Shown one piece after another: positions 47,270 through 58,750 of a stretch of 64,000 nucleotides of DNA. The translations under genes and the position numbers were made by a program. The stretch comes from Janthinobacterium sp. SUN073 (lineage in GTDB: Bacteria > Pseudomonadota > Gammaproteobacteria > Burkholderiales > Burkholderiaceae_D): assembly GCF_030397665.1 (NCBI RefSeq), contig NZ_JAPUBT010000003.1, forward strand, positions 372,001-436,000. Direction: 5' to 3'. The notes below the pieces were generated by a model. The model ran no database searches, was not told the DNA's origin, and saw only the letters and a list, made by a program, of their open reading frames with translations. Each line of letters opens with the position of its first letter. Within the stretch, counting starts at the first letter, position 1.

Positions 47270-48696
47270 GATATTGCCTCCAGTTGCTTTGGTTTCACTT
47301 TGTGACGCGGTAGTACGATAAAAATCCACGACACAATCAGCGCCAGGGCAAGCAGCAGGCCGGCGGCGTCCATGACCGCTGAAATCCGATGGGCCAGCGC
47401 CTGGCTGTCATGAGCGCCGGTAGGTGCTGCGCCGGCAAAGACCAGTACCAGCAAGCCGAGTCCCAATGCCCCGCCAAGCTGATGGGCAACGTTAACCAAG
47501 CCCGATGCAGCCCCGGCGTCGTCGCGAGTGACACCAGCCACTCCGGCGGCAGTCAAGGGGCCCAGTAGCAAACCTTGGCCCAGTCCGATTAATAGCATCG
47601 GCGGCACAACACTCGTCCAATAGCTCGCTCCGGCATCGGCCTGCCCTAACCAGAGCAATCCGGCAACGCCCAGCGACAAGCCTGCCAGGATGAGTGAGCC
47701 GTTGCCAACGCGCCGCGCTAGCCTGGGTACGGCCATCGCCGAGGCGAAGTTGGGCAGCGTTACCGGCAGAAAGGCGAGGCCCGCCTGCAAGGGCCGCATA
47801 TGCAGCACACCCTGCAGGAACTGCGTGGAGAAGAACCAGAAGCCCACGGCGCCGCCGAGGAAAAGCATGCGCGCCAGATAGGCACCCGCACGTTCGCGGC
47901 TTGCCAGCAAGCGCAACGGCAGGATGGGCTGACTGATGCGGCGCTCGATCAGGACAAATACTGCCGTCAAGACGACGCCACTTAAGAGCGCCGACTGCGC
48001 CAAGGTGTCATGCCAACCAGCCTCGGCGGCACGCACGAGTCCATAAACCAGTGCCGCCATCCCCAAGGTCGAGCAAATTGCACCGCCCACGTCGAAGCGG
48101 CCAGGGCGCTTTGGCGTCTCGACGATGTGCCGTCTGGCGACAACGATCAGCGACAGGCCGATGGGGAGATTGATGAAGAAGCCGGCGCGCCACGAAACCA
48201 GATCGGCAAACAGGCCTCCCAGTACCAGGCCCAGCGTTGCTCCGACGCCTGCCGCTGCAGCGTACATCGACAGTGCACGATTGCGCTCGGGTCCTTCAGC
48301 AAAGTGGGTAGACAACAAAGCCAGCGTGGACGGTGCCAGCACCGCGGCCCCAACGCCCTGGATTGCGCGGGCTGTGAGCAGCCAGACAGCCGACTGCGCT
48401 ATACCAATCGCCATCGACGCCATCGTAAACAAGGATAGGCCCGCAATGAACATGCGACGCCGCCCCAGGATATCGCCGGCACGCGCGCCAAGCAATAGCA
48501 ACCCACCAAACGTCAGCGTATAAGCATTGGTTACCCATGAGAGTTGAGCGGCACTAAAACCGAGGCTGGCCTGAATGCGCGGCAGGCCAGTGATGACGAT
48601 GGAAATGTCCACCACAATCATCAGATAGCTGGCTACGATGATTGCCAACACTGTGTTGGCGTTTTGCGCCTGTGAATCGGGCATAGCGTTACTCAT
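47266..48696 (-). CDS. MFS drug transporter, DHA2 (14-TMS) family
   Basis: The 476-residue protein has about fourteen membrane helices and the DHA2 motifs: motif A-type GARAGDILGRRRMFIAGL, motif C-type GATLGLVLGGLFADLVSW RAGFFINLP in succession, and a charged C-terminus. It exports small molecules, often drugs, by proton antiport. It lies in an operon with the cupin gene (4-base overlap) and the aldo-keto reductase, so it may export a product made by that set (inference). Confidence 0.88.
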   Translation of the reverse strand: MSNAMPDSQAQNANTVLAIIVASYLMIVVDISIVITGLPRIQASLGFSAAQLSWVTNAYTLTFGGLLLLGARAGDILGRRRMFIAGLSLFTMASMAIGIAQSAVWLLTARAIQGVGAAVLAPSTLALLSTHFAEGPERNRALSMYAAAAGVGATLGLVLGGLFADLVSWRAGFFINLPIGLSLIVVARRHIVETPKRPGRFDVGGAICSTLGMAALVYGLVRAAEAGWHDTLAQSALLSGVVLTAVFVLIERRISQPILPLRLLASRERAGAYLARMLFLGGAVGFWFFSTQFLQGVLHMRPLQAGLAFLPVTLPNFASAMAVPRLARRVGNGSLILAGLSLGVAGLLWLGQADAGASYWTSVVPPMLLIGLGQGLLLGPLTAAGVAGVTRDDAGAASGLVNVAHQLGGALGLGLLVLVFAGAAPTGAHDSQALAHRISAVMDAAGLLLALALIVSWIFIVLPRHKVKPKQLEAIS

Positions 48697-48705
48697 GGCC
48701 AGCGC

Positions 48706-49677
<972 letters not shown>

Positions 49678-49679
49678 CT

Positions 49680-50648
49680 ATGGCTATCAATGAACTGCGG
49701 TCCATCACGACCTTCATCAAGGCAGCAGAATTGGGCAGCCTGCGCAAGGCGGCGCAGGACCTCGGAATCAGCCCGCAGGCAGCAAGCAAGGCACTCGCTC
49801 AACTGGAGTCTCACCTGGACGCCCGGCTATTCCACCGCACCACGCGTGTAATGTCCTTGACCGATGCTGGGCAGCGATTGCTTGAAGATGTGCAGCCGGC
49901 CGTACTCAGTATGCAGCGTGCACTGTTGAACGCCCGCACGGCAAAGGACGAGTTCGCCGGTCCTTTGCGAATTGCGGGGCCTCGGACCACGTTCCAGCCG
50001 CTTCTCTGGCGGCTGGTTGAGGAATTCTGTGAAATTCATCCGGGCATTCAGCCGGATGTCCTGCTCGAAGATCGTGTGGGCAACTGGGTAGAAGACCGCG
50101 TCGATGTTGGGTTCCGCTTGGGGGCATCGCCCCATGAAGGCGTTATCGCTCGGCGGCTGTTTCCGCTGCAGATGGTCATTTGTGGCGCGCCAAGCTACTT
50201 CGCGCAGCACGGGGCGCCACAAACGCTGGCTGCGCTGGCACAGCATCGCTGCAGCGCGTTCCGGCATCCGGGGACCGGTAAAGTCGTACCGTGGCATGTA
50301 AAGCTCGGTGAGCAGACAGTAGATCAGCCGGTCGTACCGGCGATCTGCAGCAACGACGAGTTGTTCGAACTCCAGGCTGTACTTGCGGGCAAGGCACTTG
50401 GGCAACTCGCGGGAGTCACGGCGGCACCATACATCCGCACAGGACAACTGATTCCAATCCTACTCGATCACATGCCTGACTTCGCTAGCTATTTCGTCTA
50501 TTTTGGCAGCAAGACCTCGCAGCCAGCACGCGCCCGGGCATTCATTGACCTGGCGGTTCAACGCCTCGCTAATAATTCGGATTACGTGCTTAGCACAGAG
50601 GAATTAGTGCTCAGCTCAAGCGCGGGCAAAACAAAATCTAAGGTTTAG
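49680..50648 (+). CDS. LysR-family regulator of the island operon
   Basis: The 322-residue protein has the LysR winged helix (TTFIKAAELGSLRKAAQDLGISPQAASKAL, LFHRTTRVMSLTDAGQRLL) and an effector domain (LRIAGPRTTFQPLLWRLVEEF, VEDRVDVGFRLGASPHEGVIARRL). It lies divergent from the aldo-keto reductase with a 122-base spacer, the classical layout of a LysR regulator and its target operon. It is the rightmost gene of the guaA-flanked island. Confidence 0.9.
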   Translation: MAINELRSITTFIKAAELGSLRKAAQDLGISPQAASKALAQLESHLDARLFHRTTRVMSLTDAGQRLLEDVQPAVLSMQRALLNARTAKDEFAGPLRIAGPRTTFQPLLWRLVEEFCEIHPGIQPDVLLEDRVGNWVEDRVDVGFRLGASPHEGVIARRLFPLQMVICGAPSYFAQHGAPQTLAALAQHRCSAFRHPGTGKVVPWHVKLGEQTVDQPVVPAICSNDELFELQAVLAGKALGQLAGVTAAPYIRTGQLIPILLDHMPDFASYFVYFGSKTSQPARARAFIDLAVQRLANNSDYVLSTEELVLSSSAGKTKSKV

Positions 50649-50720
50649 ATACCATGTCGTAACTGCAGACCATGGCATGGAATCGCTAAATCCTTCCTGC
50701 TCGTGCAGGTCCCATGCCAT

Positions 50721-50762
50721 GAAAAATGCCATTGACGATGCAGTAAAGCTCATCAATGGCAT
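50721..50762 (-). terminator. guaA rho-independent terminator
   Basis: On the minus strand ATGCCATTGA pairs with TCAATGGCAT (10 bp, 50726-50735 with 50753-50762) and is followed by a T-run. It is 39 bases downstream of the guaA stop, inside the right end of the putative island. Confidence 0.85.
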
Positions 50763-50801
50763 CAATTTAACCCAATAGAATCAATGAGTTAGAATGCAAC
50801 C

Positions 50802-50816
50802 TCACTCCCACTCGAT
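50802..50816 (-). repeat. guaA 3' end repeat (putative attR)
   Basis: The last 15 bases of guaA, duplicated exactly at 43691-43705. See the att call there. Confidence 0.8.
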
Positions 50817-52412
50817 GGTCGCCGGCGGTTTGCCCGAGATATCGTAGACGACGCGGTTGATGCCGCGTACTTCATTGATGATGCGGTTCGATACCTTGCC
50901 CAGCAGGCTGTGCGGCAGGTGCGCCCAGTGGGCCGTCATGAAGTCCTGCGTCTGCACGGCGCGCAGGGCCACCACGTATTCATAGGTGCGGCCATCGCCC
51001 ATCACGCCCACCGATTTGACGGGCAGGAAGACGGCGAATGCCTGGCTGGTCGCTTCGTACCAGTTGGTCGGCACGCTGTCCTGATCGAAGCCAGGAACCA
51101 CTACCGGCTCGTACGGCGTGTTGCGCAGTTCTTCGATGAAGATGGCGTCGGCGCGGCGCAGCAGGTCGGCATAGTCTTTCTTGACTTCACCGAGGATGCG
51201 CACGCCCAGGCCCGGGCCCGGGAACGGGTGGCGGTAGACCATGTCATGCGGCAAGCCCAGGGCCACGCCCAGTTTGCGCACTTCGTCCTTGAACAGTTCG
51301 CGCAAGGGTTCGAGCAACTTGAGCTTCATGGTGTCCGGCAAGCCGCCAACGTTGTGGTGGCTCTTGATGGTCTGACCTTTCTTGCCTTTGCCGGCCGATT
51401 CGATGACGTCCGGGTAAATCGTGCCTTGCGCCAGCCATTTGGCGTTGACCAGCTTGCCCGATTCGACCTGGAACACTTCGACAAATTCGCGGCCGATGAT
51501 CTTGCGCTTTTGCTCGGGGTCGGTGACGCCGGCCAGGTGGCCCATGAACTGCTCTTCCGCATCGACGCGGATGACTTTCACGCCCAGGTTCTTGGCGAAC
51601 ATGTCCATCACCATCTTGCCTTCATCCAGGCGCAGCAGGCCGTGGTCGACGAAGACGCAAGTCAGCTGGTCGCCGATGGCGCGGTGGATCAGGGCCGCGG
51701 CCACGGACGAATCGACGCCGCCGGACAGGCCCAGGATGACGTCGTCGGTACCGACTTGCGCGCGGATTTTTTCCACCGCTTCGCTGATGTAGTCAGGCAT
51801 GTTCCAGTCCGACTTGCAACCGCAGATTTCATGCACGAAGCGGCCGATCATGACCTTGCCCTGCACCGTGTGCGTCACTTCCGGGTGGAATTGCACACCG
51901 TAGAACTGGCGCTCTTCGTCGGCCATGGCGGCGATCGGGCAGCTTGGGGTGTTGCCCATCAGCTTGAAACCTGGCGGCATTTCCAGCACTTTGTCGCCGT
52001 GGCTCATCCACACTTTCAGCATGCCGTGGCCTTCGTCGGTGACGAAGTCGGCAATACCGTTGAGCAACTTGGTGTGGCTGCGGGCGCGCACTTCGGCGTA
52101 GCCGAATTCGCGTACCAGGCCGTTTTCCACCTTGCCGCCCAGCTGGGCCGCCATGGTTTGCATGCCGTAGCAGATGCCCAGCACGGGTACGCCCAGCTCG
52201 AACACGGCTTGCGGCGCGCGCGGCGAATCGCCGTCCAGCGTGGAATTGTGGCTGCCCGACAGGATCACGCCGGCGGCGCCATAGTTGCGCACGAATTCAT
52301 CGCTGACGTCATACGGGAAGACTTCGGAAAACACGCCGGAATCGCGCACGCGGCGGGCGATCAACTGGGTGACTTGGGAACCGAAATCGAGAATGAGGAT
52401 TTTAGAATGCAT
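50802..52412 (-). CDS. guaA: GMP synthase (glutamine-hydrolysing)
   Basis: From [21 protein letters not shown] the protein is 536 residues. The N-terminal glutaminase has Cys in [14 protein letters not shown] and His/Glu in QFHPEVTHT. The ATP-PPase has the P-loop [15 protein letters not shown]. The dimerisation domain has the terminal IEWE. It converts XMP to GMP with glutamine and ATP. It lies downstream of guaB, as in other betaproteobacteria. An in-frame start 8 codons upstream is possible. Its 3' end is the putative integration site. Confidence 0.97.
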   Translation of the reverse strand: MHSKILILDFGSQVTQLIARRVRDSGVFSEVFPYDVSDEFVRNYGAAGVILSGSHNSTLDGDSPRAPQAVFELGVPVLGICYGMQTMAAQLGGKVENGLVREFGYAEVRARSHTKLLNGIADFVTDEGHGMLKVWMSHGDKVLEMPPGFKLMGNTPSCPIAAMADEERQFYGVQFHPEVTHTVQGKVMIGRFVHEICGCKSDWNMPDYISEAVEKIRAQVGTDDVILGLSGGVDSSVAAALIHRAIGDQLTCVFVDHGLLRLDEGKMVMDMFAKNLGVKVIRVDAEEQFMGHLAGVTDPEQKRKIIGREFVEVFQVESGKLVNAKWLAQGTIYPDVIESAGKGKKGQTIKSHHNVGGLPDTMKLKLLEPLRELFKDEVRKLGVALGLPHDMVYRHPFPGPGLGVRILGEVKKDYADLLRRADAIFIEELRNTPYEPVVVPGFDQDSVPTNWYEATSQAFAVFLPVKSVGVMGDGRTYEYVVALRAVQTQDFMTAHWAHLPHSLLGKVSNRIINEVRGINRVVYDISGKPPATIEWE

Positions 52413-52442
52413 GATGGGGACTTTATCTGAGGTCATTACAAA

Positions 52443-52463
52443 ACCGGCGCACTAGGCGCCGGT
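52443..52463 (-). terminator. Hairpin in the guaB-guaA spacer
   Basis: ACCGGCGC and GCGCCGGT form an 8-bp stem around CTAGT (minus strand), followed by TTTG. It lies between guaB and guaA and could terminate or attenuate guaBA transcription. Confidence 0.6.
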
Positions 52464-52478
52464 CTGGTCTGTCGCTAA

Positions 52479-53994
<1,516 letters not shown>

Positions 53995-54239
53995 AAACAT
54001 TCGCAAACCTCTGTAGACATAGCGGGAATGCCATTTTTACTTCTCTCTGAATGTCTGGGAAAGTCTGGAAACGTCCACGTTTTCGCCCAAATTTCGCCCC
54101 TGTTTTGACGGCTTCTTCGCCTGTTTCTGAGGCTGCACAATACACGGCCGGTAAGCACCCAACATAATAGAAGGCTCTGCCCTCTGTAAGCATAACCCAT
54201 AAAGGAAGGATCGCAATGAGGCATGTGCTGGGCGCCCTC
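53995..54239. other. Gene-free DNA between guaB and IS debris
   Basis: About 245 bases. The two minus-strand open frames here use no recognised motif and have no ribosome site, so I call no gene. Confidence 0.4.
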
Positions 54240-54634
54240 CTCAACATGCGTGAGTCATGTACCTGCGCCCCCGATATGCTCGCCATCTGAGGCAGTCCGC
54301 GCTGATCGACGAGCAGATGCTGCTTACAGCCGAGCTTGCCGCGGTCGGTGGGATTGAGGCCGGTATGCTGTCCGCCGAGGGGGGGGATGGCACGCTGCCC
54401 GAGTCGATACTGGCGCGTTCACATTGAATCTGACCGCACTCTCGCAAGTGGTGCAGCATGGCTTCATGGATGCGTTGCCACACACCGGCCTGTTGCCAGC
54501 CATGCAGACGTCGCCAGCAACTCATGCTGCTGCCACAACCTAGTTCACGGGATAGATAATCCCAGAACAAACCGACCTTGAGGACGAACAGGATGCCGGC
54601 CAAGCCGGCGCGGTCGTCAATGCGAGGGGGTCCA
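54240..54634 (-). pseudogene. IS5-family transposase fragment, truncated at both ends
   Basis: The minus strand encodes PPRIDDRAGLAGILFVLKVG, then GCGSSMSCWRRLHGWQQAGVWQRIHEA and SIDSGSVPSP. After a shift inside a run of eight G (54379-54386) it continues in another frame as GGQHTGLNPTDRGKLG, then MASISGAQVHDSRML. This is the first half of an IS5 (ISL2/IS427-like) transposase. The N-terminus is replaced by the IS4 element and the DDE C-terminal part is lost at about 54243. The homopolymer may be a programmed frameshift site, as in some IS5 groups, or a mutation. Confidence 0.8.
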
Positions 54635-56093
54635 CCCCAATCCACCCAAGTTAAGCAACAGGCTGCCATCAAGCAGCCTTGTAGGCCATGTATTTATGGG
54701 GCTTGTAGGCGTTGGTTTGCCGTGACCTTGATTGTCCTGGGCAATGTAGAAACGTTCGCTTGCCGATCAGAGCCAGCGCGTCGGCAAGCAAGTGGGCTGC
54801 CGCCAGCCCAAGCAGCAACGATGGCAAGAGCGGCTTGAGTACCGAATGGACATAGGCGCGGTTGATGCGTCTGTCCGTCGGCAATGCATGTTGCTGGCCG
54901 GCGGCACAGCTCGCCAACGCCTGCAGGTTATCGCATAGTACCTTGGCAGCCAGATCCTGCATCAGTGCCTGCTGTGACAGTCCCGTCACGTGCTCCAGAT
55001 GGAGGCGGTGTTTGAGGCGCTTGAAGGCTTCCTCAATGCGCCAGCGTTGGTGGTAGAGGTCTCCGAACAATGCGGCAGGGAATTGTTCAACGTCCAGTGA
55101 ATTGGTCATCAGAACACGCACCTTGCCGGTCGAGGCAACATGGCGTATCAGGCGCACGGTCTGCGGCGCAATGGGACATTCATAGTCAAGCGCATCGCGT
55201 CGATCCGGCGCCCGCAGCATGACGATCTGCTCCTGCAGCCCCGACTTCAGAAACTGATTAACGCAGGGAAAGCCGCCACCGCGCGCTTGCTCAACACGCA
55301 TGCAGAAGGCAATGCGGCGCTGGTTCAATACGGCAGGCATCCAATAGCATGGGTAGCCTCGGTCGAGCAACAGCAGATCATCCTTGCCAAGCCGGTCGAG
55401 CTGTTCGAACAGCATCTGGCGTTCACCGACGTCGGTGCTGTATAGCGAGGCCGAGAGCATCAATTCGGCACCGGGCAGAAACAAGCAAAACACCAGCTGA
55501 TCGGCTACGGCGGCACGTTTGACATGGCTGGCGCGCAAGCTAAAGCGAACGGTCGAGGCGTCAGCGGCGACCAGCCTGAAACCGTGCCAGCGCGGCAGGT
55601 AGCCATGCTGCTGTGCTTGAGCAATGAGCCAGTCGTAAGCTCTGGCATGGCCGTGGTAGCAAGTTTCGAGCGTGCCTGAGCGAAAGCCTGGGCACTTACC
55701 TGGTGCGTCAGTTGCGCCTGCTGTTGCAGATGGCCAAAGAATTCATCAAGTTCGGTTTGCACGCTCTTGCGCATGCCGGTGAGCATGAGCGCCACAAACG
55801 AAGGTAGCGGCAGTTTGCGGCGCCGTTGAAACGCTGTCGGATGATCAGGATGGCGGGCGGTAAGACGGAACTGGTCGGATTGAAGATGATCGGAGAAATC
55901 GGACAGCAAGGAAGCGAGCGACATGAAAGGCCAATGAAGATCAAAAGACCTTCATTGGCCGCCGCCTTGCCACTGTCGAAAAAAGAGAGGTCAGCAAGGC
56001 GGCGGCCGCGCAAAGCCAGTGCCACGTCAAGCACTATTTCATTGATTTGCAAGCAATTGCGCGGGCTTGCGCCTTAACTTGGGTGGATTGGGG
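54635..56093 (-). mobile_element. IS4-family insertion sequence with damaged transposase
   Basis: A perfect 21-bp inverted repeat bounds it (left starts CCCCAATCCACCCAAG at 54635; right ends CTTGGGTGGATTGGGG at 56093). The 1459-bp element holds one transposase gene broken by a single frameshift. No target duplication can be seen: the flanks differ, so a rearrangement or adjacent deletion is likely. The left side interrupts an IS5 transposase. Confidence 0.82.
54669..55924 (-). pseudogene. IS4-family transposase, frameshifted
   Basis: The N-terminal frame (MSLASLLSDFSDHLQSDQF, AFAQARSKLATTAMPEL) shifts near 55640 into the frame of DWLIAQAQQHGYLPRW, FRLVAADASTVRFSLRASH, then LLLLDRGYPCYWMP and YHQRWRIEEAFKRLKHRLHL. 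The Asp of AADAST, the Asp of LLDRGY and the Glu of RWRIEEAF form the DDE triad of IS4 transposases. Apart from the one-base shift the protein appears full length (~415 residues). The stop is at 54669. Confidence 0.85.
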
Positions 56094-56188
56094 CCAGCAC
56101 CCAGCAGGCGCGCTGCGGCGCGCACCGTCAAAAATTAACTTCTTTGAATTATGGTGCGCTCTAGCCAATTCAAAAATGCAAAAATTCT

Positions 56189-56509
56189 TCAACGGTTAGA
56201 GAGGCAGAATAATATTATCTCACCAACAAATTTAGGTGTCACTTCTTGCTCATGAGTATATTCATTTAAATTGTAAAAACCAGTCTTGATATAACAACTT
56301 CTAATTACTTCCAACTTTGGAAATACACTGCCTTCTGTAATAAAATCAAGTCGGTATATCACAAGAAAATCTTTGGCTGGCGAAACAATATGTAACGCTT
56401 TTGCAAAATTTTTATCATGCGGGTCTTTTCCAATATACCAATAAAATTCTTGTTTGTTAACTACAATCTTTCGCTTGCGTTTTTTTGAGATTGCCAATTT
56501 TATCACCAC
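56189..56509 (-). CDS. Small AT-rich hypothetical protein, immunity-like
   Basis: The 106-residue protein has a basic N-terminus (KKRKRKIVVNKQEFYWYIG) and then HIVSPAKDFLVIYRLDF and SVFPKLEVIRSCYIKTGFYN, alternating strands. The start is GTG and may be later. Base composition is much lower in GC than the core genes. It resembles small immunity proteins of polymorphic toxin systems in size and pattern, but I cannot name a family. No toxin gene is adjacent. Confidence 0.5.
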   Translation of the reverse strand: MVIKLAISKKRKRKIVVNKQEFYWYIGKDPHDKNFAKALHIVSPAKDFLVIYRLDFITEGSVFPKLEVIRSCYIKTGFYNLNEYTHEQEVTPKFVGEIILFCLSNR

Positions 56510-57035
56510 ATTGCATAAATTTTCTTGTGCTTGTTTGATTCAGTTGCATCATTCCACATCCTGGATTATGAACTACTTTTTCTTGCTTGTTATGAAAAAG
56601 GTAGGCAGTGAGGGAGAGGCGATGACATGCACGACTCAATGGAATTCTGTTCCATTTCGGCTTGATGAGTGTTTGATGCTAATCATGTGATTGGCTCCCG
56701 AAAACGATGTTAGGTGAATTTGACCAGCATCGTGGCCGTTTGTTTCGCTGAAATTGGTTTTGTTAAGCGCTCTTAACCAAGCGGAACATCGCCGAAAGGA
56801 GGTCAATTTTCTTTTGTTTCTTAGGTGGGCTCTGTTCCGTGACGCTAACGTAAGTGGATGCTCTATTTTGCATAAATTATTCAAAAAAGGTATTGTTTTC
56901 AAACATCACAACGAGAATTTTTTATCTAAATATCAAACAATTAAGTGAAGTTAGCGTGCCCCAACAAAAAAACGCCTTGACATCATGAATGAGGCCAGTT
57001 CATAAAAAGTGCCGCTTTTTGCCGGAAGTCTTCAA
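56510..57035. other. AT-rich stretch without a confident gene
   Basis: About 525 low-GC bases. A minus-strand frame of 88 codons (56636-56902) has neither a ribosome site nor a recognisable motif. The region reads as decayed island DNA. Confidence 0.4.
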
Positions 57036-57422
57036 CTAATCTTGTCGAGAGATCGTCTCATACAAGTTAATGACGTAATCCCAGATTTCGGTAACTGAAT
57101 CTCTCGATTCCTGTATCATGTCGCCATCGGCAGGGTTCCAGAGGATTGCTTTCCCAGTCGCCCAGTCAAAACCTATCAGACTGCCACATCCATTATCGCC
57201 AACAAGGACAAGCGAGGGAAATTGCTTAGGAAACCAAGCTTCTTCTTTCAGTCGATTCATACTCACAATTCCACTGTCGGCATCTGCTCGATACAAGAGT
57301 TGGCAATCTGTCGGGCCTTTATATCCATTGGACAAGCCGTACATTGAGCGAACGTCATCCGGTAGCCGCGAGCCAATTGCCACCTCTAATTCGATGATGC
57401 TCTCCGTCGTTATACCAGTCAT
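57036..57422 (-). CDS. SMI1/KNR4-family (immunity-type) protein
   Basis: The 128-residue protein carries the SMI1/KNR4 features: IIELEVAIGSRLPDDVRSMYGLSNGYKG, FPSLVLVGDNGCGSLIGFDW and a closing acidic helix. In bacteria these domains usually neutralise polymorphic or contact-dependent toxins. No cognate toxin is visible. It precedes another small gene by 80 bases on the same strand. Confidence 0.82.
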   Translation of the reverse strand: MTGITTESIIELEVAIGSRLPDDVRSMYGLSNGYKGPTDCQLLYRADADSGIVSMNRLKEEAWFPKQFPSLVLVGDNGCGSLIGFDWATGKAILWNPADGDMIQESRDSVTEIWDYVINLYETISRQD

Positions 57423-57501
57423 GTTAGCCTTTGCTTGTTGGATTTTACAGGTCTGCTATTGGCTGCTTAAAGCCACGGCCTGTTGCTTAGTCTTTGCGCA
57501 C

Positions 57502-57774
57502 CTAACTCTTTTTGCCGCTGGCGATAATCTCGCCGTGAGGGTTGAACTTTTTCCATCGGGCACTAGTCCCGAATGGAGAATAGGGGCTAATAGGATACCA
57601 CACATGATATTTCGTTACGGCATCGCCATCAGGCGTGCGTTCCTCATAGGAATAGTCGTCGCCCTGCCCTTTGCTCTGCTTCCAGTTCTCTTCAACGCAA
57701 AAGAGTGAATTGCCGACTCCCACAGGTAAATATGCGAAGTTCGCCAGGTCAACCAAAACGTTTTCCATCGTCAT
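57502..57774 (-). CDS. Small hypothetical protein near SMI1 gene
   Basis: From MTMENVLVDLANFAYLPVG the protein is 90 residues with SLFCVEENWKQSKGQGDDY and KYHVWYPISPYSPFG, an aromatic-rich soluble pattern. An upstream frame extension to 57834 adds Arg-rich sequence that is unlike protein and is rejected. The ribosome site is AGAAGAGAAAT. I do not recognise it. It and the SMI1 gene downstream may form an immunity pair. Confidence 0.55.
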   Translation of the reverse strand: MTMENVLVDLANFAYLPVGVGNSLFCVEENWKQSKGQGDDYSYEERTPDGDAVTKYHVWYPISPYSPFGTSARWKKFNPHGEIIASGKKS

Positions 57775-57834
57775 TATTTCTCTTCTCGGCCTGCACCGCG
57801 GTCGTGCGCCGCGCCAGCTTGATGACAAGGACAA

Positions 57835-58240
57835 GGATACAGATCGGATTACGAACTAAATCAATTACGAGGCCGCCGTAGCCGAAAATACCCTGCAGCC
57901 CAAGCGATTCAGATATGGGTAAGGTTACCTACGCCTTACCACTTCAAATAAACGTGCCATAATTAAAAATCCTGTTCATCAATCGCCAAGCAGGGATTTT
58001 TACAGGTAATAGCTTACTTCTCCAGAGAAGGAGCTGCGGTTAGATGCCTGGTGAGAGTCCCTCCCGAGGCCTTAAGTCCGTCAGCGTCCAGGCGCTCCAT
58101 CGCTGGTTCAAAAAGCGGCGTGCAAGAGTTGACTGAGCTGCAGCCGCCCGTCCTGATGCCGCTTTGCTCTTGCACGCTGGCATCACTCCGTCTGGGATAA
58201 GGACTATTACGCTCTCAGTTGACTTGTGCAATAAAGCCAT
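57835..58240. other. AT-rich intergenic region
   Basis: No convincing gene. A weak hairpin (AAAATCCTG ... CAGGGATTTTT, 57965-58001) followed by T may be a terminator. A 66-codon minus frame (58040-58240) has no recognised content. Confidence 0.35.
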
Positions 58241-58477
58241 TCAACACCCTGTAAAATCAATAAAATCAGTGAAACTCATTTGAATGTCCGGATATTCAGC
58301 ATCTTTCACATAGTACTGTATTAAAATTTCCTGAATGTGAAAATAATATGATAAATATACCAAGTTCAGTCTAATTTCATTCCTTTCTCTGCTTTGACAA
58401 TTATGCGCAACGGCTTTTTTTATTCTGCCACCACCGGAAATAGACTCCTGCAAAGCCAGCAAGGTATTCTTTCTCAC
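58241..58477 (-). CDS. Hypothetical small protein
   Basis: The 78-residue frame starts at GTG just after GGGGAGGC and has AT-rich coding. The middle (LVYLSYYFHIQEILIQYYV) is strand- and aromatic-rich. I know no family and the ribosome site is unusually close to the start. It may be a remnant. Confidence 0.35.
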   Translation of the reverse strand: MRKNTLLALQESISGGGRIKKAVAHNCQSRERNEIRLNLVYLSYYFHIQEILIQYYVKDAEYPDIQMSFTDFIDFTGC

Positions 58478-58647
58478 GCCTCCCCCTTTTTATAACAAGA
58501 TTTCTATATTAATGCCCCTGGGAGGCAGCGTGCTGCGGTCACGCAGCTGTGTCTATGATACAAGGGAACTGATGATTTACTCGTTTTTTCAGTCGAGTGT
58601 GGCGCATAGCATTTGATTCATACGGTTAAAGATTTCCATAAAGTTAA

Positions 58648-58733
58648 TTAACTATCCAGTTCCGCCACATTCTTCACGCCGCGTGGACAGTCTCGCGCCA
58701 GCGCCAGAACGATCTCGTCGTCATTGGCAACTG
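58648..58733 (-). pseudogene. Degenerate second copy of an Rz1-like gene end
   Basis: The minus frame encodes DDEIVLALARDCPRG followed by a changed tail and stop. It parallels DGEIVLALARDWPRG in the intact Rz1-like gene at 59642. At DNA level the stretch with CGCGCCAGCGCCAG is nearly identical in both. A stop directly upstream shows it is a fragment. Confidence 0.6.
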
Positions 58734-58750
58734 GCTACAGTCACGGAAAT

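Noticed and set aside
50910..52430. A 506-codon plus-strand frame opposite guaA
   Set aside because: guaA is unmistakable on the minus strand and the opposing frame is a codon-bias shadow.
56636..56902. 88-codon minus-strand frame
   Set aside because: No ribosome site or motif; AT-rich DNA yields such frames by chance.
58040..58240. 66-codon minus-strand frame
   Set aside because: Sequence shows no domain and lies in decayed intergenic DNA.
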